24,909 nucleotides of DNA from HIMB11 sp965657135. Lineage in GTDB: Bacteria > Pseudomonadota > Alphaproteobacteria > Rhodobacterales > Rhodobacteraceae. The stretch spans positions 1 through 24,909 of the forward strand of contig CBFHNF010000026.1 of the NCBI GenBank assembly GCA_965657135.1, read 5' to 3'. Positions 14,510-23,609 of the stretch are shown here, in pieces; the first letter of the stretch is position 1, and every line of letters begins with the position of its first letter. The translations under genes were made by a program, and so were the position numbers. Below the pieces are notes generated by a model. The model was not told where the DNA came from. It made no database searches and was given only the letters and a program-made list of their open reading frames with translations.

Positions 14510-15574
14510 ATGGCAGATCTTCTTTCGATGACAGACAAGAAAAACGCAGATAAACAAAAAGCGCTGGAAAGTGCACTATCGCAAATTGAACGCCAGTTCG
14601 GCAAAGGTTCAATTATGAAACTAGGATCGGAAAATGCGATCCAAGAAATTGAATCCACATCGACGGGATCGTTGGGGTTGGACATTGCGTTAGGAATTGG
14701 TGGATTGCCCAAAGGGCGGATCATCGAAATATATGGTCCTGAAAGTTCGGGAAAAACAACGCTGACCCTTCATTGCATTGCAGAAGAGCAGAAAAAAGGC
14801 GGGGTTTGTGCCTTCGTTGATGCGGAACACGCGCTGGATCCTCAATACGCCAGAAAACTGGGCGTGAATTTGGATGAACTATTGATTTCACAGCCAGATA
14901 CAGGCGAACAGGCGTTGGAAATCACCGATACGCTGGTGCGTTCTGGTGCCGTCAGTATGGTTGTTGTTGACTCCGTCGCTGCCCTGACACCCAAATCAGA
15001 ATTAGAGGGTGACATGGGCGACAGCAGCGTGGGGGTTCAGGCGCGGTTGATGAGCCAGGCGATGCGTAAACTGACGGGTTCGATCAGTCGTTCAAATTGT
15101 ATGGTGATTTTCATCAACCAAATTCGGATGAAGATTGGTGTGATGTTTGGTAGCCCAGAAACCACTACAGGTGGGAATGCATTGAAATTCTATTCTTCTG
15201 TTCGATTGGATATTCGTCGCATTGGCGCAATCAAGGATCGCGACGAAGTGGTTGGAAATGCGACGCGTGTGAAAGTTGTGAAAAACAAAGTTGCACCACC
15301 CTTTAAACAAGTTGAATTTGACATCATGTATGGCGAAGGTATCTCGAAAACGGGTGAATTGCTGGATCTGGGCGTTAAGGCAGGTGTCGTTGACAAATCA
15401 GGTGCTTGGTACAGTTATGGTGACGAACGCATTGGGCAGGGACGCGAGAACGCAAAAACGTTTTTGAAGGAAAACCCAAGTATTTCGCATGAAATTGAAG
15501 ATAAAATTCGCGCATCGCACGGATTGGATTTTGATGCCGAAATAGGTGGCGATGAAGATATCGTTGAGGCATAG
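14510..15574 (+). CDS. recA: Recombinase RecA
   Basis: The DNA-damage recombinase: forms filaments on single-stranded DNA, exchanges strands and triggers LexA self-cleavage. At 354 residues the length is normal. Walker A is GPESSGKT (residues 76-83), followed by FVDAEHALDPQYARKLG. Walker B is in MVVVDSVAALTP, and the DNA-binding loops include EGDMGDSSVGVQARLMSQA and FINQIRMKIGVMFGSPETTT. The C-terminal tail is acidic (GGDEDIVEA). It has a LexA box upstream and a strong terminator downstream, so it is transcribed alone. The following alaS is a common neighbour in alphaproteobacteria. Confidence 0.99.
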   Translation: MADLLSMTDKKNADKQKALESALSQIERQFGKGSIMKLGSENAIQEIESTSTGSLGLDIALGIGGLPKGRIIEIYGPESSGKTTLTLHCIAEEQKKGGVCAFVDAEHALDPQYARKLGVNLDELLISQPDTGEQALEITDTLVRSGAVSMVVVDSVAALTPKSELEGDMGDSSVGVQARLMSQAMRKLTGSISRSNCMVIFINQIRMKIGVMFGSPETTTGGNALKFYSSVRLDIRRIGAIKDRDEVVGNATRVKVVKNKVAPPFKQVEFDIMYGEGISKTGELLDLGVKAGVVDKSGAWYSYGDERIGQGRENAKTFLKENPSISHEIEDKIRASHGLDFDAEIGGDEDIVEA

Positions 15575-15600
15575 AGCCTCTTTCTTGTGGGACGGAAACG

Positions 15601-15628
15601 AACGCGGCTTGTTAAGCCGCGTTTTTTT
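15601..15628 (+). terminator. recA terminator
   Basis: AACGCGGCTT (15601-15610), a three-base loop, AAGCCGCGTT (15614-15623), leading into seven Ts (15622-15628). A perfect 10-bp stem with a T-run, about 27 bases past the recA stop. Confidence 0.95.
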
Positions 15629-15708
15629 GTTCTGTTGGGTGCGTGTTGTGGACATCAGACATCGAACAGGATAGATCACAGGGAACATGTCGATTAAGCG
15701 AGAAAGCA

Positions 15709-18369
15709 ATGCCAACGTTAAATGAAATTCGTTCAACATTTTTGAACTATTTTGCCAAACAAGGGCACGAAATAGTGCCCTCCAGTCCCTTGGTACCGCG
15801 CAACGATCCGACACTGATGTTTGCCAATTCGGGCATGGTTCAGTTTAAAAACCTATTTACGGGCGTTGAAACTCGCGACTACAAACGTGCCACTACTGCA
15901 CAAAAATGTGTCCGTGCAGGGGGGAAGCACAACGATTTGGACAATGTCGGCTACACGGCACGTCACCACACGTTTTTCGAAATGCTTGGGAACTTTAGCT
16001 TTGGCGATTATTTTAAATCCGATGCGATTCCATTTGCATGGGAATTGATCACCAAAGAATTGGATATTCCAAAAGATAAATTATTAGTCACCGTTTATCA
16101 TACAGACGATGAAGCGGCGAATATGTGGAAAAAGGTGGCGGGCCTTTCGGATGACCGCATCATTCGCATTGCGACCAACGATAATTTTTGGATGATGGGG
16201 CCAACTGGACCTTGTGGCCCGTGTACCGAAATATTCTATGATCACGGCGAAAATTTTTGGGGTGGACCACCCGGTTCACCAGAGGAAGATGGGGATCGTT
16301 TCATCGAAATTTGGAACCTGGTCTTCATGCAATATGAACAGTTTGATGATGGGTCGAAAACAGATCTGCCAAACCAATCAATTGACACGGGAATGGGAAT
16401 TGAGCGGGTAGCTGCATTGTTGCAAGGCACGAATGACAACTATTCAACCGATTTGATCAGATCCCTGATCGAAGCCTCTGCACACGCTACAAGTTCTGAT
16501 CCCGATGGACCGGGTAAAACACACCACCGTGTGATTGCCGATCACCTGCGTTCAACTTCTTTCTTGATTGCCGATGGTGTGATGCCATCAAATGACGGTC
16601 GTGGATATGTGTTGCGCCGAATTATGCGCCGCGCGATGCGCCATGCGCATTTGCTTGGATCTCAGGATCCTGTGATGCACCGACTGGTTCCAGCATTAGT
16701 ACAACAAATGGGCGGGGCCTATCCTGAGTTATCTCAGGCGCAGGCATTGATTGAAGAAACCCTATTGCAAGAAGAAACGCGCTTTAAACAAACATTGGAT
16801 CGTGGCTTGAAATTACTGGATGATGAAGTGTCTAGTCTAGGCGAGGGCGCTGCATTGCCGGGTGAGGCGGCGTTCAAATTGTACGACACCTACGGATTTC
16901 CGTTGGACTTAACCCAAGATGCGTTGCGCGAAAAAGGCTTGAGTGTGGATACCGATGGGTTTGACGCGGCCATGGAAGAACAAAAGGCCAAGGCCCGCGC
17001 GGCATGGTCGGGGTCTGGTGAATCTGCGGATGCATCGATTTGGTTTGATGTGGCGGATCAACACGGCACGACCGATTTTCTAGGGTATGATACAGAGATT
17101 GCCGAGGGTCAGATCATGACCATTTTAAAGGGCAGTGACATCTTGGAAAAGGCCGTGGCGGGCGCAGAGGTGCAGGTTGTTTTAAACCAAACGCCTTTTT
17201 ATGCCGAAAGCGGTGGACAAATTGGCGATACAGGTGAAATTCGGACGGAAACAGGTGTTGCGCAGGTTAGCGATACGAAGAAAGTCGCGGGTGTATTCAT
17301 TCACATTGCACATGTGATCGAAGGCGAAATTGAAACGGGTCAAGGTGCGCAGCTGAGCGTGGATCACGCCCGTCGCAGCGCCATTCGCGCAAACCATTCG
17401 GCCACCCACCTGTTACACGAGGCCTTGCGCCACGCGCTTGGGGACCATGTTGCCCAGCGTGGATCACTGAACGCAGCCGATCGTTTGCGGTTTGATTTTA
17501 GCCATTCCAAAGCGATGAGCGCCGAAGAATTGCGCCAAGTTGAAATCGAGGTGAACGAATTCATCCGACAGAATACACGGGTTGAAACACGCATTATGAC
17601 ACCTGATGACGCGCGTGCATTGGGCGCGCAGGCGTTATTTGGTGAAAAATATGGTGATGAAGTGCGTGTGGTTTCTATGGGTGAACTAACGGGGTCGGGC
17701 AAAGGAAACGATGGCAACACCTATTCGTTGGAACTTTGCGGGGGGACACATGTGCGTCAGACAGGGGACATTGGTGCCTTCGTCGCACTTGGCGATAGTG
17801 CGAGTTCGTCAGGCGTTCGTCGGTTTGAAGCTTTAACAGGTCAGGCGGCATTGGATCATATGACGGCCCAATCTGAACAGCTGGTCGCAATCGCGGCCGA
17901 GATGAAAGCGCCGATCACCGAGGTTGGATCACGCGTTAAAGCGTTGTTAGATGAACGAAAAGCGCTCAGCAATGAGGTTGCGCAACTGCGTCGGGAACTC
18001 GCCATGAGTGGCGGAGCATCCCAGGGTCAGGGGGCGGCTGCCAAGGACATCAATGGCGTGTCGTTCATCGCGCAGGTGCTCGCGGGGGTATCAGGTAAAG
18101 ATTTGCCCGCCCTAATTGACGAGCATAAATCACGCGTTGAAAGTGGCGCGATTTTGTTGATCGCTGATACTGGTGGCAAGGTGGCCGTGGCCGCAGGGGT
18201 AACCAAGGATCTGACTGACCGGATCAGTGCCGTTGATTTGGTTAAGGCCGCTGTGGTTGAGTTAGGTGGAAAAGGTGGTGGTGGGCGCCCTGATATGGCC
18301 CAAGGCGGTGGCACAGATGCGTCAAACACGGATGCTGCAATTGCTGCAGCAGAGTCGCAAATCAAGTAA
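15709..18369 (+). CDS. alaS: Alanyl-tRNA synthetase
   Basis: Charges tRNA-Ala. It is an 886-residue class II synthetase of usual length. The N-terminal catalytic domain begins MPTLNEIRSTFLNYF and shows QKCVRAGGKHNDLDNVG and GPTGPCGPCTE. The editing domain, which clears mischarged Ser and Gly, keeps its zinc site: H563-x3-H567 (NHSATHLLHEAL) and C677-x3-H681 (ELCGGTHV). A C-Ala domain ends GGGRPDMAQGGGTDASNT. I chose the ATG at 15709 because family members begin there; an in-frame ATG at 15643 would add 22 residues without homology. The ribosome binding site is modest. It is transcribed after the recA terminator, so it needs its own promoter. Confidence 0.98.
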   Translation: MPTLNEIRSTFLNYFAKQGHEIVPSSPLVPRNDPTLMFANSGMVQFKNLFTGVETRDYKRATTAQKCVRAGGKHNDLDNVGYTARHHTFFEMLGNFSFGDYFKSDAIPFAWELITKELDIPKDKLLVTVYHTDDEAANMWKKVAGLSDDRIIRIATNDNFWMMGPTGPCGPCTEIFYDHGENFWGGPPGSPEEDGDRFIEIWNLVFMQYEQFDDGSKTDLPNQSIDTGMGIERVAALLQGTNDNYSTDLIRSLIEASAHATSSDPDGPGKTHHRVIADHLRSTSFLIADGVMPSNDGRGYVLRRIMRRAMRHAHLLGSQDPVMHRLVPALVQQMGGAYPELSQAQALIEETLLQEETRFKQTLDRGLKLLDDEVSSLGEGAALPGEAAFKLYDTYGFPLDLTQDALREKGLSVDTDGFDAAMEEQKAKARAAWSGSGESADASIWFDVADQHGTTDFLGYDTEIAEGQIMTILKGSDILEKAVAGAEVQVVLNQTPFYAESGGQIGDTGEIRTETGVAQVSDTKKVAGVFIHIAHVIEGEIETGQGAQLSVDHARRSAIRANHSATHLLHEALRHALGDHVAQRGSLNAADRLRFDFSHSKAMSAEELRQVEIEVNEFIRQNTRVETRIMTPDDARALGAQALFGEKYGDEVRVVSMGELTGSGKGNDGNTYSLELCGGTHVRQTGDIGAFVALGDSASSSGVRRFEALTGQAALDHMTAQSEQLVAIAAEMKAPITEVGSRVKALLDERKALSNEVAQLRRELAMSGGASQGQGAAAKDINGVSFIAQVLAGVSGKDLPALIDEHKSRVESGAILLIADTGGKVAVAAGVTKDLTDRISAVDLVKAAVVELGGKGGGGRPDMAQGGGTDASNTDAAIAAAESQIK

Positions 18370-18410
18370 CTTTATAACGCGTCCCTGCCCATATGCTGGG
18401 TTGGGATGCT

Positions 18411-19028
18411 CTATTCGTCAGGTGGGATAACGCCAAGTCCGCGTAAATATACTCCAATGCCCGTTTCCAATAAATCTTCTGGTGCAAATTGGCTTTGAGC
18501 GCCGGCTGAATTTCGCGCGAACAATTCAACAACGCCATGGGACATAGCCCAAATATGGGCGCTGAACATGGATGCAGGGGGGCGGCGATCTGCGGGCATA
18601 TTTTGGCATAATTCGTGCGCAGCTCGATTCATAACACCGCGTGCGCGTTGTGATGCATGTGACAGTTCCGATGTCCGATTGACGGAAATGCCGCTTTCAA
18701 ACATTGCAATGTAATGTCCCGGGTGCACGCGCGCAAAGGCCAAATAGGCGCGCCCCGTCGCTTCAAACGCGGCAAGCGCTGAAGGCTGACCATCACGATA
18801 GGCATGCTCCATCAAATCCGCAAAGATGCGATATCCCTGAAGTGCAGTTTCGGCGATTAAGTCTTCGCGTCCTTCGAAATGGCGATATACAGCGGCGGGT
18901 GTGACACCCGCGCGCTTGGCCGCCTCGGATAGGGTGAATCCAGTAGGTCCTTTTTCACGTATCAAAACAAGCGCCGCTTCGATCAACGCCTCTTTTAGAT
19001 TACCGTGATGATACCCGCGTTTAGGCAT
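18411..19028 (-). CDS. TetR-family transcriptional regulator
   Basis: A 205-residue regulator. The N-terminal TetR helix-turn-helix is at about residues 8-55: LKEALIEAALVLIREKGPTG then FTLSEAAKRAGVTPAAVYRH and FEGREDLI. The C-terminal helical ligand-binding domain resembles the TetR_C group found in many proteobacterial regulators. The start MPKRGYHHGN at 19028 overlaps the end of ppk2 by eight bases, so it is probably translated by coupling from the ppk2 message; an upstream in-frame ATG at 19103 would lie deep in ppk2 and lacks family similarity. As the last gene of a long minus-strand series it may regulate that series, but I see no operator. It is convergent with alaS. Confidence 0.9.
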   Translation of the reverse strand: MPKRGYHHGNLKEALIEAALVLIREKGPTGFTLSEAAKRAGVTPAAVYRHFEGREDLIAETALQGYRIFADLMEHAYRDGQPSALAAFEATGRAYLAFARVHPGHYIAMFESGISVNRTSELSHASQRARGVMNRAAHELCQNMPADRRPPASMFSAHIWAMSHGVVELFARNSAGAQSQFAPEDLLETGIGVYLRGLGVIPPDE

Positions 19029-19890
19029 TCCAAATGTCCACTGTTCCACAAATACGTGTATCGATCGTTCCAATGGCACTATCGTCGCGGCCTGTATAAT
19101 CAAACTGTGATAAAATTGACTGGATCACGGCCAATCGGGCGCGACGTTTGTCGTCGGCTCGGATGACTTGCCATGGGGAATAATCAAAATTTGTCTGTGT
19201 GAGGGTTTCGGAAATAGCGTCCGTGTAGGCATCCCACCTGTTTAATCCCGCGACGTCGATCCAGGATAATTTCCAATGCTTTAACGGATTTTTCTCACGT
19301 TCCAAGAAACGGTTTAATTGTTCTGCGCGCCCGACGTTCATCCAAAATTTGATCAGATGAACACCTTCCTGCTTTAACATGTGTTCAAATGGGCCAACCT
19401 GATCAAAAAATTTGTTACGTTGTGCATCGTCACAAAAACCGAATACTTTTTCAACGACGCCGCGATTGTACCAACTGCGGTCAAACAGTGTCATTGTGCC
19501 CGCTGTGGGCAAATGGTTGATATAGCGCTGAAAATACCACTGACCTTGTTCAACTTCGGTGGGTTTTGACAATGCGACCACCTTGGCCACCCGTGGGTTT
19601 AGGTTTTCGCGCACCCGTTTGATTGCACCACCTTTACCTGCGGCATCACGGCCTTCGAAAACGAAAGCAATCCGTTGACCGGTTTCTTTGACCCAATTTT
19701 GGAATTTGGCCAATTCAATTTGCAATGCATCATATTGGGTTTCATAAGTTTTTTTGTTCAACCTTTCTGAATGCGGAAAATGCGGATCAAGCATTTCTCC
19801 CTTGGTCGCATGCTCAATGGCGTTACGCACCTGTTTTGGTGCCTTGGTTTTGTAATAGACTGTAATTTCACCGTCGAATGGAGACTTCAT
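19021..19890 (-). CDS. ppk2: Polyphosphate kinase 2 (PPK2)
   Basis: A 289-residue enzyme that transfers phosphate between polyphosphate and nucleoside di- or monophosphates. Walker A is G80-R-D-A-A-G-K-G-G (FEGRDAAGKGGAIKR). The lid and Walker B region is FDRSWYNRGVVEKVFGF (about residues 136-152). The tail FERLNKKTYE-like N-terminal helix region and KNPLKHWKLSWIDVAGLNRW are typical of one-domain PPK2 (class I), whose members usually form GTP or ATP from NDPs; the exact nucleotide preference is not readable. GAGGAG precedes the ATG. It is 30 bases after the alpha/beta hydrolase and overlaps the tetR start by eight bases. Confidence 0.94.
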   Translation of the reverse strand: MKSPFDGEITVYYKTKAPKQVRNAIEHATKGEMLDPHFPHSERLNKKTYETQYDALQIELAKFQNWVKETGQRIAFVFEGRDAAGKGGAIKRVRENLNPRVAKVVALSKPTEVEQGQWYFQRYINHLPTAGTMTLFDRSWYNRGVVEKVFGFCDDAQRNKFFDQVGPFEHMLKQEGVHLIKFWMNVGRAEQLNRFLEREKNPLKHWKLSWIDVAGLNRWDAYTDAISETLTQTNFDYSPWQVIRADDKRRARLAVIQSILSQFDYTGRDDSAIGTIDTRICGTVDIWNA

Positions 19891-19920
19891 GACTACTCCT
19901 CTTTTGGTGAATATGGCGAT

Positions 19921-20880
19921 TTAGTTTTGCGATTTCAATGCGATGCGTGACTGCAATCGAAGAAGTGCGTCTAATATGTCAGCCTGTTTGAAATGATGTG
20001 GCATATGCCCCTGATCCTGCCAAAGCGTTAGATTGACGTGGGGTACGCGGTTTTTCAATCCCTCTGCGTGAAGTTCGGGCGAAACTGTTGTGTCCAACGC
20101 GCCGTGCAATAATTCGATCGGAACCGAAACATTGTCATAATTTGCTTCAAGCGCGCGAATTTGTTCATGTATCCCGTTGCGCTGTCGCGCATTGCTTTGA
20201 ATTGTTTTGGGACGAAGTACCAAATCAACGGCCATGTCTTCTCGGTAATTCGCGGGGGCTGGCTGCGGGGCGAACACCTCGTTAATGCCGTCGGCGACAA
20301 TACTGTTGTAGTTGAATGCTGCAATGAAATGTTTAACGAATGGGCCAATCAGGGGGTGTTTATTGATTTTATAATATGTGCTGGTTGGAGTTTTAAACGG
20401 CATGACGACGGGTGATATAAGAACCAAACCCGACAAATCATCAGGCGCATGTGTGGCCCATGCCATTGACACGATGCCACCCATGGAATGGCCCATAACA
20501 ATCGGTCGATTCGCGCCCAATTTTTTTGCAGCATCGCGCAGGATCATTGCCTGATCAATGAATTTATCCCCCTCTTTTGATAGCCTGTCACTATATCCCA
20601 AACCAGGCCGATCAAAAATGATCACACGAAAATGTGGCGCAAGTGTTTCTTCTAACGCAAGGATCATATCGCGCATGTTACCACTTGAACCATGCAGCAT
20701 AACCAAATCAGGACCAGTTCCTGTCACATACGCCTGAACGCGTTTCCCATGCACGTTGATTGTTTGACCAAGCGGGGGATATCGCGCCTCAATCCGCGCC
20801 TCGCGCATTTTTGCGACAGAATATGTGCCCAAAATGGCCAAGACCACGAGGATTATAAAAAGTTTAGCTACCAATTTCAT
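19921..20880 (-). CDS. Membrane-anchored alpha/beta hydrolase
   Basis: A 319-residue alpha/beta-hydrolase. The N-terminus MKLVAKLFIILVVLAILGTY is one hydrophobic helix, either a membrane anchor or an uncleaved signal. The oxyanion-hole motif is MLHGSSGN (about residues 61-68). The catalytic triad is S132 (MGHSMGG), D263 (HGALDTTVS) and H292 (QGHMPHH). The substrate is unknown; the overall plan is that of esterases, lipases or haloperoxidase-like hydrolases. Its start overlaps the end of metA by 17 bases, and ppk2 follows after 30 bases, so it belongs to the same transcript. Nothing in it points to methionine synthesis. Confidence 0.88.
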   Translation of the reverse strand: MKLVAKLFIILVVLAILGTYSVAKMREARIEARYPPLGQTINVHGKRVQAYVTGTGPDLVMLHGSSGNMRDMILALEETLAPHFRVIIFDRPGLGYSDRLSKEGDKFIDQAMILRDAAKKLGANRPIVMGHSMGGIVSMAWATHAPDDLSGLVLISPVVMPFKTPTSTYYKINKHPLIGPFVKHFIAAFNYNSIVADGINEVFAPQPAPANYREDMAVDLVLRPKTIQSNARQRNGIHEQIRALEANYDNVSVPIELLHGALDTTVSPELHAEGLKNRVPHVNLTLWQDQGHMPHHFKQADILDALLRLQSRIALKSQN

Positions 20881-21787
20881 TCAAATCGTACGGGGTTGAT
20901 TGATAAATTTGATTGACCCAATTGCCATAAAGTAAATGGGCATGTGAACGCCAACGGTTTACCGGCGACTGACTTGGATCATCGTCGGGATAATAATTTT
21001 GCGGAACATTAATTGGTGTGCCATCAGCGATATCGCGATCATATTCCTGTTTCAGGGTATCGCTGTCGTATTCAAAGTGGTTAAAAATATAAAGCGCGCG
21101 ATGGGGCGCATCCTCAATCAAACAGGGGCCAACATCGTCGCTGCCAAGAAGTGTTTTAAGCTGAGGTTTTGAATCGACGTCTGCCTGTGAAATTTCAGTC
21201 CAGCGGCTGACGGGGATGACACAACTGTCCGAAAACCCGCGCAAATACGGGGATGCGGGTACCATATTGTCGTGTCTAAAACATCCAAATGCTTTGGCAT
21301 CCAGAATCCGCTTATCTATGCCGTGTAAATGATAAATCATCGCCATGCCGCCCCAGCACACACCAAACGTAGAATGCACGTGGGTCTGTGTCCAATCCAT
21401 GACGTGGCGAAGTTCATCCCAATAGGTCACCTCTTCAAAGGGGAGGTGTTCGATCGGGGCGCCTGTTATGATCAAACCATCAAATTTTTCGCCGCTTTCT
21501 TCAACCTCTTTGAAGGTGCGATAAAAGCTGGTCATGTGTTCAGCTGCGGTTGTTTTTGATTGATGATCGCTCATCCGGATTAGGGTTAATTCAATTTGCA
21601 AAGGGGTTGCACCGATTAGGCGCGAAAACTGAATTTCGGTTTGGATTTTGCGCGGCATTAGGTTCAGCAACGCAATCCGCAATGGGCGAATATCCTGCCG
21701 AGATGCCTGATTTTCCGACATAACCATCACGCCTTCATGCGTCAGCACGTCATAGGCAGGCAGGTTTTCTGGAATTTTAATTGGCAT
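20864..21787 (-). CDS. metA: Homoserine O-acyltransferase of the MetA family, predicted acetyl-CoA-specific
   Basis: Activates homoserine for methionine synthesis. At 307 residues it is a typical MetA (glutamine-amidotransferase-like fold). The catalytic cysteine is C144 in FGVCWGGMAM, with H236 and E238 in NHFEYD completing the triad. The site equivalent to E. coli residue 111 is a glutamate here (E113 in TGAPIEHLPFEEV). Published work on the family shows Gly at this place gives succinyl-CoA use and Glu gives acetyl-CoA use, so this should be a homoserine O-acetyltransferase despite the name. Only 37 bases separate it from the preceding P-loop gene, too little for a SAM riboswitch of the SAM-II kind often found before metA in alphaproteobacteria. 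Confidence 0.95.
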   Translation of the reverse strand: MPIKIPENLPAYDVLTHEGVMVMSENQASRQDIRPLRIALLNLMPRKIQTEIQFSRLIGATPLQIELTLIRMSDHQSKTTAAEHMTSFYRTFKEVEESGEKFDGLIITGAPIEHLPFEEVTYWDELRHVMDWTQTHVHSTFGVCWGGMAMIYHLHGIDKRILDAKAFGCFRHDNMVPASPYLRGFSDSCVIPVSRWTEISQADVDSKPQLKTLLGSDDVGPCLIEDAPHRALYIFNHFEYDSDTLKQEYDRDIADGTPINVPQNYYPDDDPSQSPVNRWRSHAHLLYGNWVNQIYQSTPYDLNEIGS

Positions 21788-21824
21788 CTACATATTTCCT
21801 ATGTTTCAATTAAAGGTAGAGCGC

Positions 21825-22685
21825 TTAGGCCGCTTGCTCAAGTGCATTTGCAATCAACGTATTAAATTGATCAGGTGTGGTGACATTGGCGACCTCATCC
21901 GCGGTGACTTTGACACCCCATTTTGACATACCATGGTACAATGGTTGGCGATGCTCCATCGCCTGCGCATAGGTCCAGCGCACAAAATCATCTGGATCAA
22001 CATCCTGCGCGCTGACGCTTTTTGCGTCTAGATAGGCATCCCATTTGGCATCTAGAAACGAGGATTGATAACACATTGGTTTGGGTGCGCGATCAAAACG
22101 TTTGATAAGTTCATCGGTATGGGCATCAGAACCCTCAATCCACACCATCAATGCGGATTGCGCCAAACAGCTTAGGACCGGATCGTTGGGATTATTTGGA
22201 TCAACCACTTCGCAGATTGAACCACCACTATCACATACAAAATGGTCATATCCATAAATATCACGCGCGCGCTCGATGAAATACGGTGTATCCAAAAGCG
22301 CCTCTACTTCTGCGCGGTGATGCTGTGATTGCCGACGGCGATACTCTGTAATTGAAAGACCACCTTTATCTGCACGACCGGGTTTCCCCAAATAGCTTGA
22401 AAGCGGAGCAAGATTATCAAAGGTGATGTTCGATTTGATTTTGATACTATCACTCAACAGCAAATCACGCAGAAATGGATTTCCCATTGCTTTGCGTTTA
22501 AAGCTATCCTCGATGAATTCTCCCATGTAGCGCGTGCCAATGCGATAATCGATGGAATAATGAAACCAATTGCCTGATGCGCGCAGCATGTTGGACACAT
22601 GCGTCTTTCCAAGGCCCGACATGCCAAACAAAACAACACGCTTTTGCGCAGCCATTCGCCATTCATTTGCAGTTCTATAAATCAT
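21825..22685 (-). CDS. P-loop NTPase/kinase-like protein of unknown function
   Basis: A 286-residue protein with a clear Walker A loop, G21-M-S-G-L-G-K-T (VVLFGMSGLGKTHVSNMLRA), and a possible Walker B/DxGG element at D152 (HFVCDSGGSICEVVD). Between them lies a charged segment with ITEYRRRQSQHHRAEVEALL. The rest resembles small-molecule kinases in plan, and I do not recognise a named family; it may be a roseobacter-conserved ATPase. Its ATG overlaps the stop of the EamA transporter as ATGA, which fixes the start at 22685, although M11 could also serve. metA follows after 37 bases. The close linkage suggests a shared process with the transporter, but the function is unknown. Confidence 0.8.
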   Translation of the reverse strand: MIYRTANEWRMAAQKRVVLFGMSGLGKTHVSNMLRASGNWFHYSIDYRIGTRYMGEFIEDSFKRKAMGNPFLRDLLLSDSIKIKSNITFDNLAPLSSYLGKPGRADKGGLSITEYRRRQSQHHRAEVEALLDTPYFIERARDIYGYDHFVCDSGGSICEVVDPNNPNDPVLSCLAQSALMVWIEGSDAHTDELIKRFDRAPKPMCYQSSFLDAKWDAYLDAKSVSAQDVDPDDFVRWTYAQAMEHRQPLYHGMSKWGVKVTADEVANVTTPDQFNTLIANALEQAA

Positions 22686-23551
22686 GTCCGTTCCCGGGTT
22701 TCGTGAAGAATATTGCTGTAGTTCCCGACAAAGATCAAAATAGCGCCGGCAACCACCAAAATATCGAGCGCCTCACCATAAGCCAACATTCCGATGACTG
22801 CAATCACCGGAAGGCGTGCAAAATCGACTGGGATCACAACGGTTGCCGGTGCCACGGATAGCGCGGATGTAATACAAAAATGGGCCAGCAATCCACAAAG
22901 TGCAATGATCACAACATAGGGCAGGGCGACCATCGAGGGAACAGCGATATCGCCATCGTATCCGGCGCATATAATACCGAAAACTGCTTGGGTCACAGTT
23001 AGATAGAACAAAACACAGGTGACAGTTTCACTGCGAGTTAGCTTTTTGGTCATGAGGGTCGTCCATGCAAAGGCCACCGCCGATAGAGCCGCAGTCGTCA
23101 CTCCAAAACTGATGCCGAATTCCCAAGGTCGCGTGATAACAAGGATGCCTACAAATCCCATTACGGCGGCCAGTACCCGCATCCGTGTCAAACGTTCCCC
23201 CAATACCATCGGCGAGAGCAATAAAACCCAAAGCGGACTCGTGAATTCAAGTGCAAAGAGTTGGGTTAATGGGATTAGGGTTACCGCGTAAAACCACAAG
23301 TTTTGACCCGTAAAATGCGCAATATTTCGGGACAAATGCGTTCCCAAATGGCGACGGGTAATTTGACCCAGCGTACCAAAATACGATCCCAAAATCAAAA
23401 CAATCGCAATCCCAATAAAGCTGCGGTACATCATGATTTCAAAGGTATCGAGTTCAAAGCTAACTTCTCGCCCGGCAACCGCCATCGCAGAAAAGGATGC
23501 GATCGCGCCCGTCATGTAGGCCACCGCCTTTGGAATATTTTGCGTTGTCAT
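22682..23551 (-). CDS. EamA/DMT-family membrane transporter
   Basis: A 289-residue inner-membrane protein with about ten hydrophobic segments in two similar halves, as in the drug/metabolite transporter (EamA) superfamily. The first half carries the family phrase FTSPLWVLLLSPMVLGERLT, the second the related SALSVAPATVVIPVDFARLP. EamA proteins export amino acids, nucleosides or other metabolites, and the substrate cannot be told here. AGGAG lies ahead of the ATG. Its stop overlaps the start of the P-loop protein by four bases (ATGA), indicating coupled translation. Confidence 0.92.
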   Translation of the reverse strand: MTTQNIPKAVAYMTGAIASFSAMAVAGREVSFELDTFEIMMYRSFIGIAIVLILGSYFGTLGQITRRHLGTHLSRNIAHFTGQNLWFYAVTLIPLTQLFALEFTSPLWVLLLSPMVLGERLTRMRVLAAVMGFVGILVITRPWEFGISFGVTTAALSAVAFAWTTLMTKKLTRSETVTCVLFYLTVTQAVFGIICAGYDGDIAVPSMVALPYVVIIALCGLLAHFCITSALSVAPATVVIPVDFARLPVIAVIGMLAYGEALDILVVAGAILIFVGNYSNILHETRERT

Positions 23552-23609
23552 GAACTCTCCTGCGTGTTGTGTCAGAAAGGGTGTTTCTGTTGCGGAAAGT
23601 CAAGTAAAT

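Noticed and set aside
18370..18410. Possible terminator between the convergent alaS and tetR genes
   Set aside because: Only a 4-bp CCCA/TGGG pairing without a T-run; not convincing.
21788..21824. Possible SAM riboswitch before metA
   Set aside because: Only 37 bases are available and they show no pseudoknot-like pairing; too short for SAM-II.
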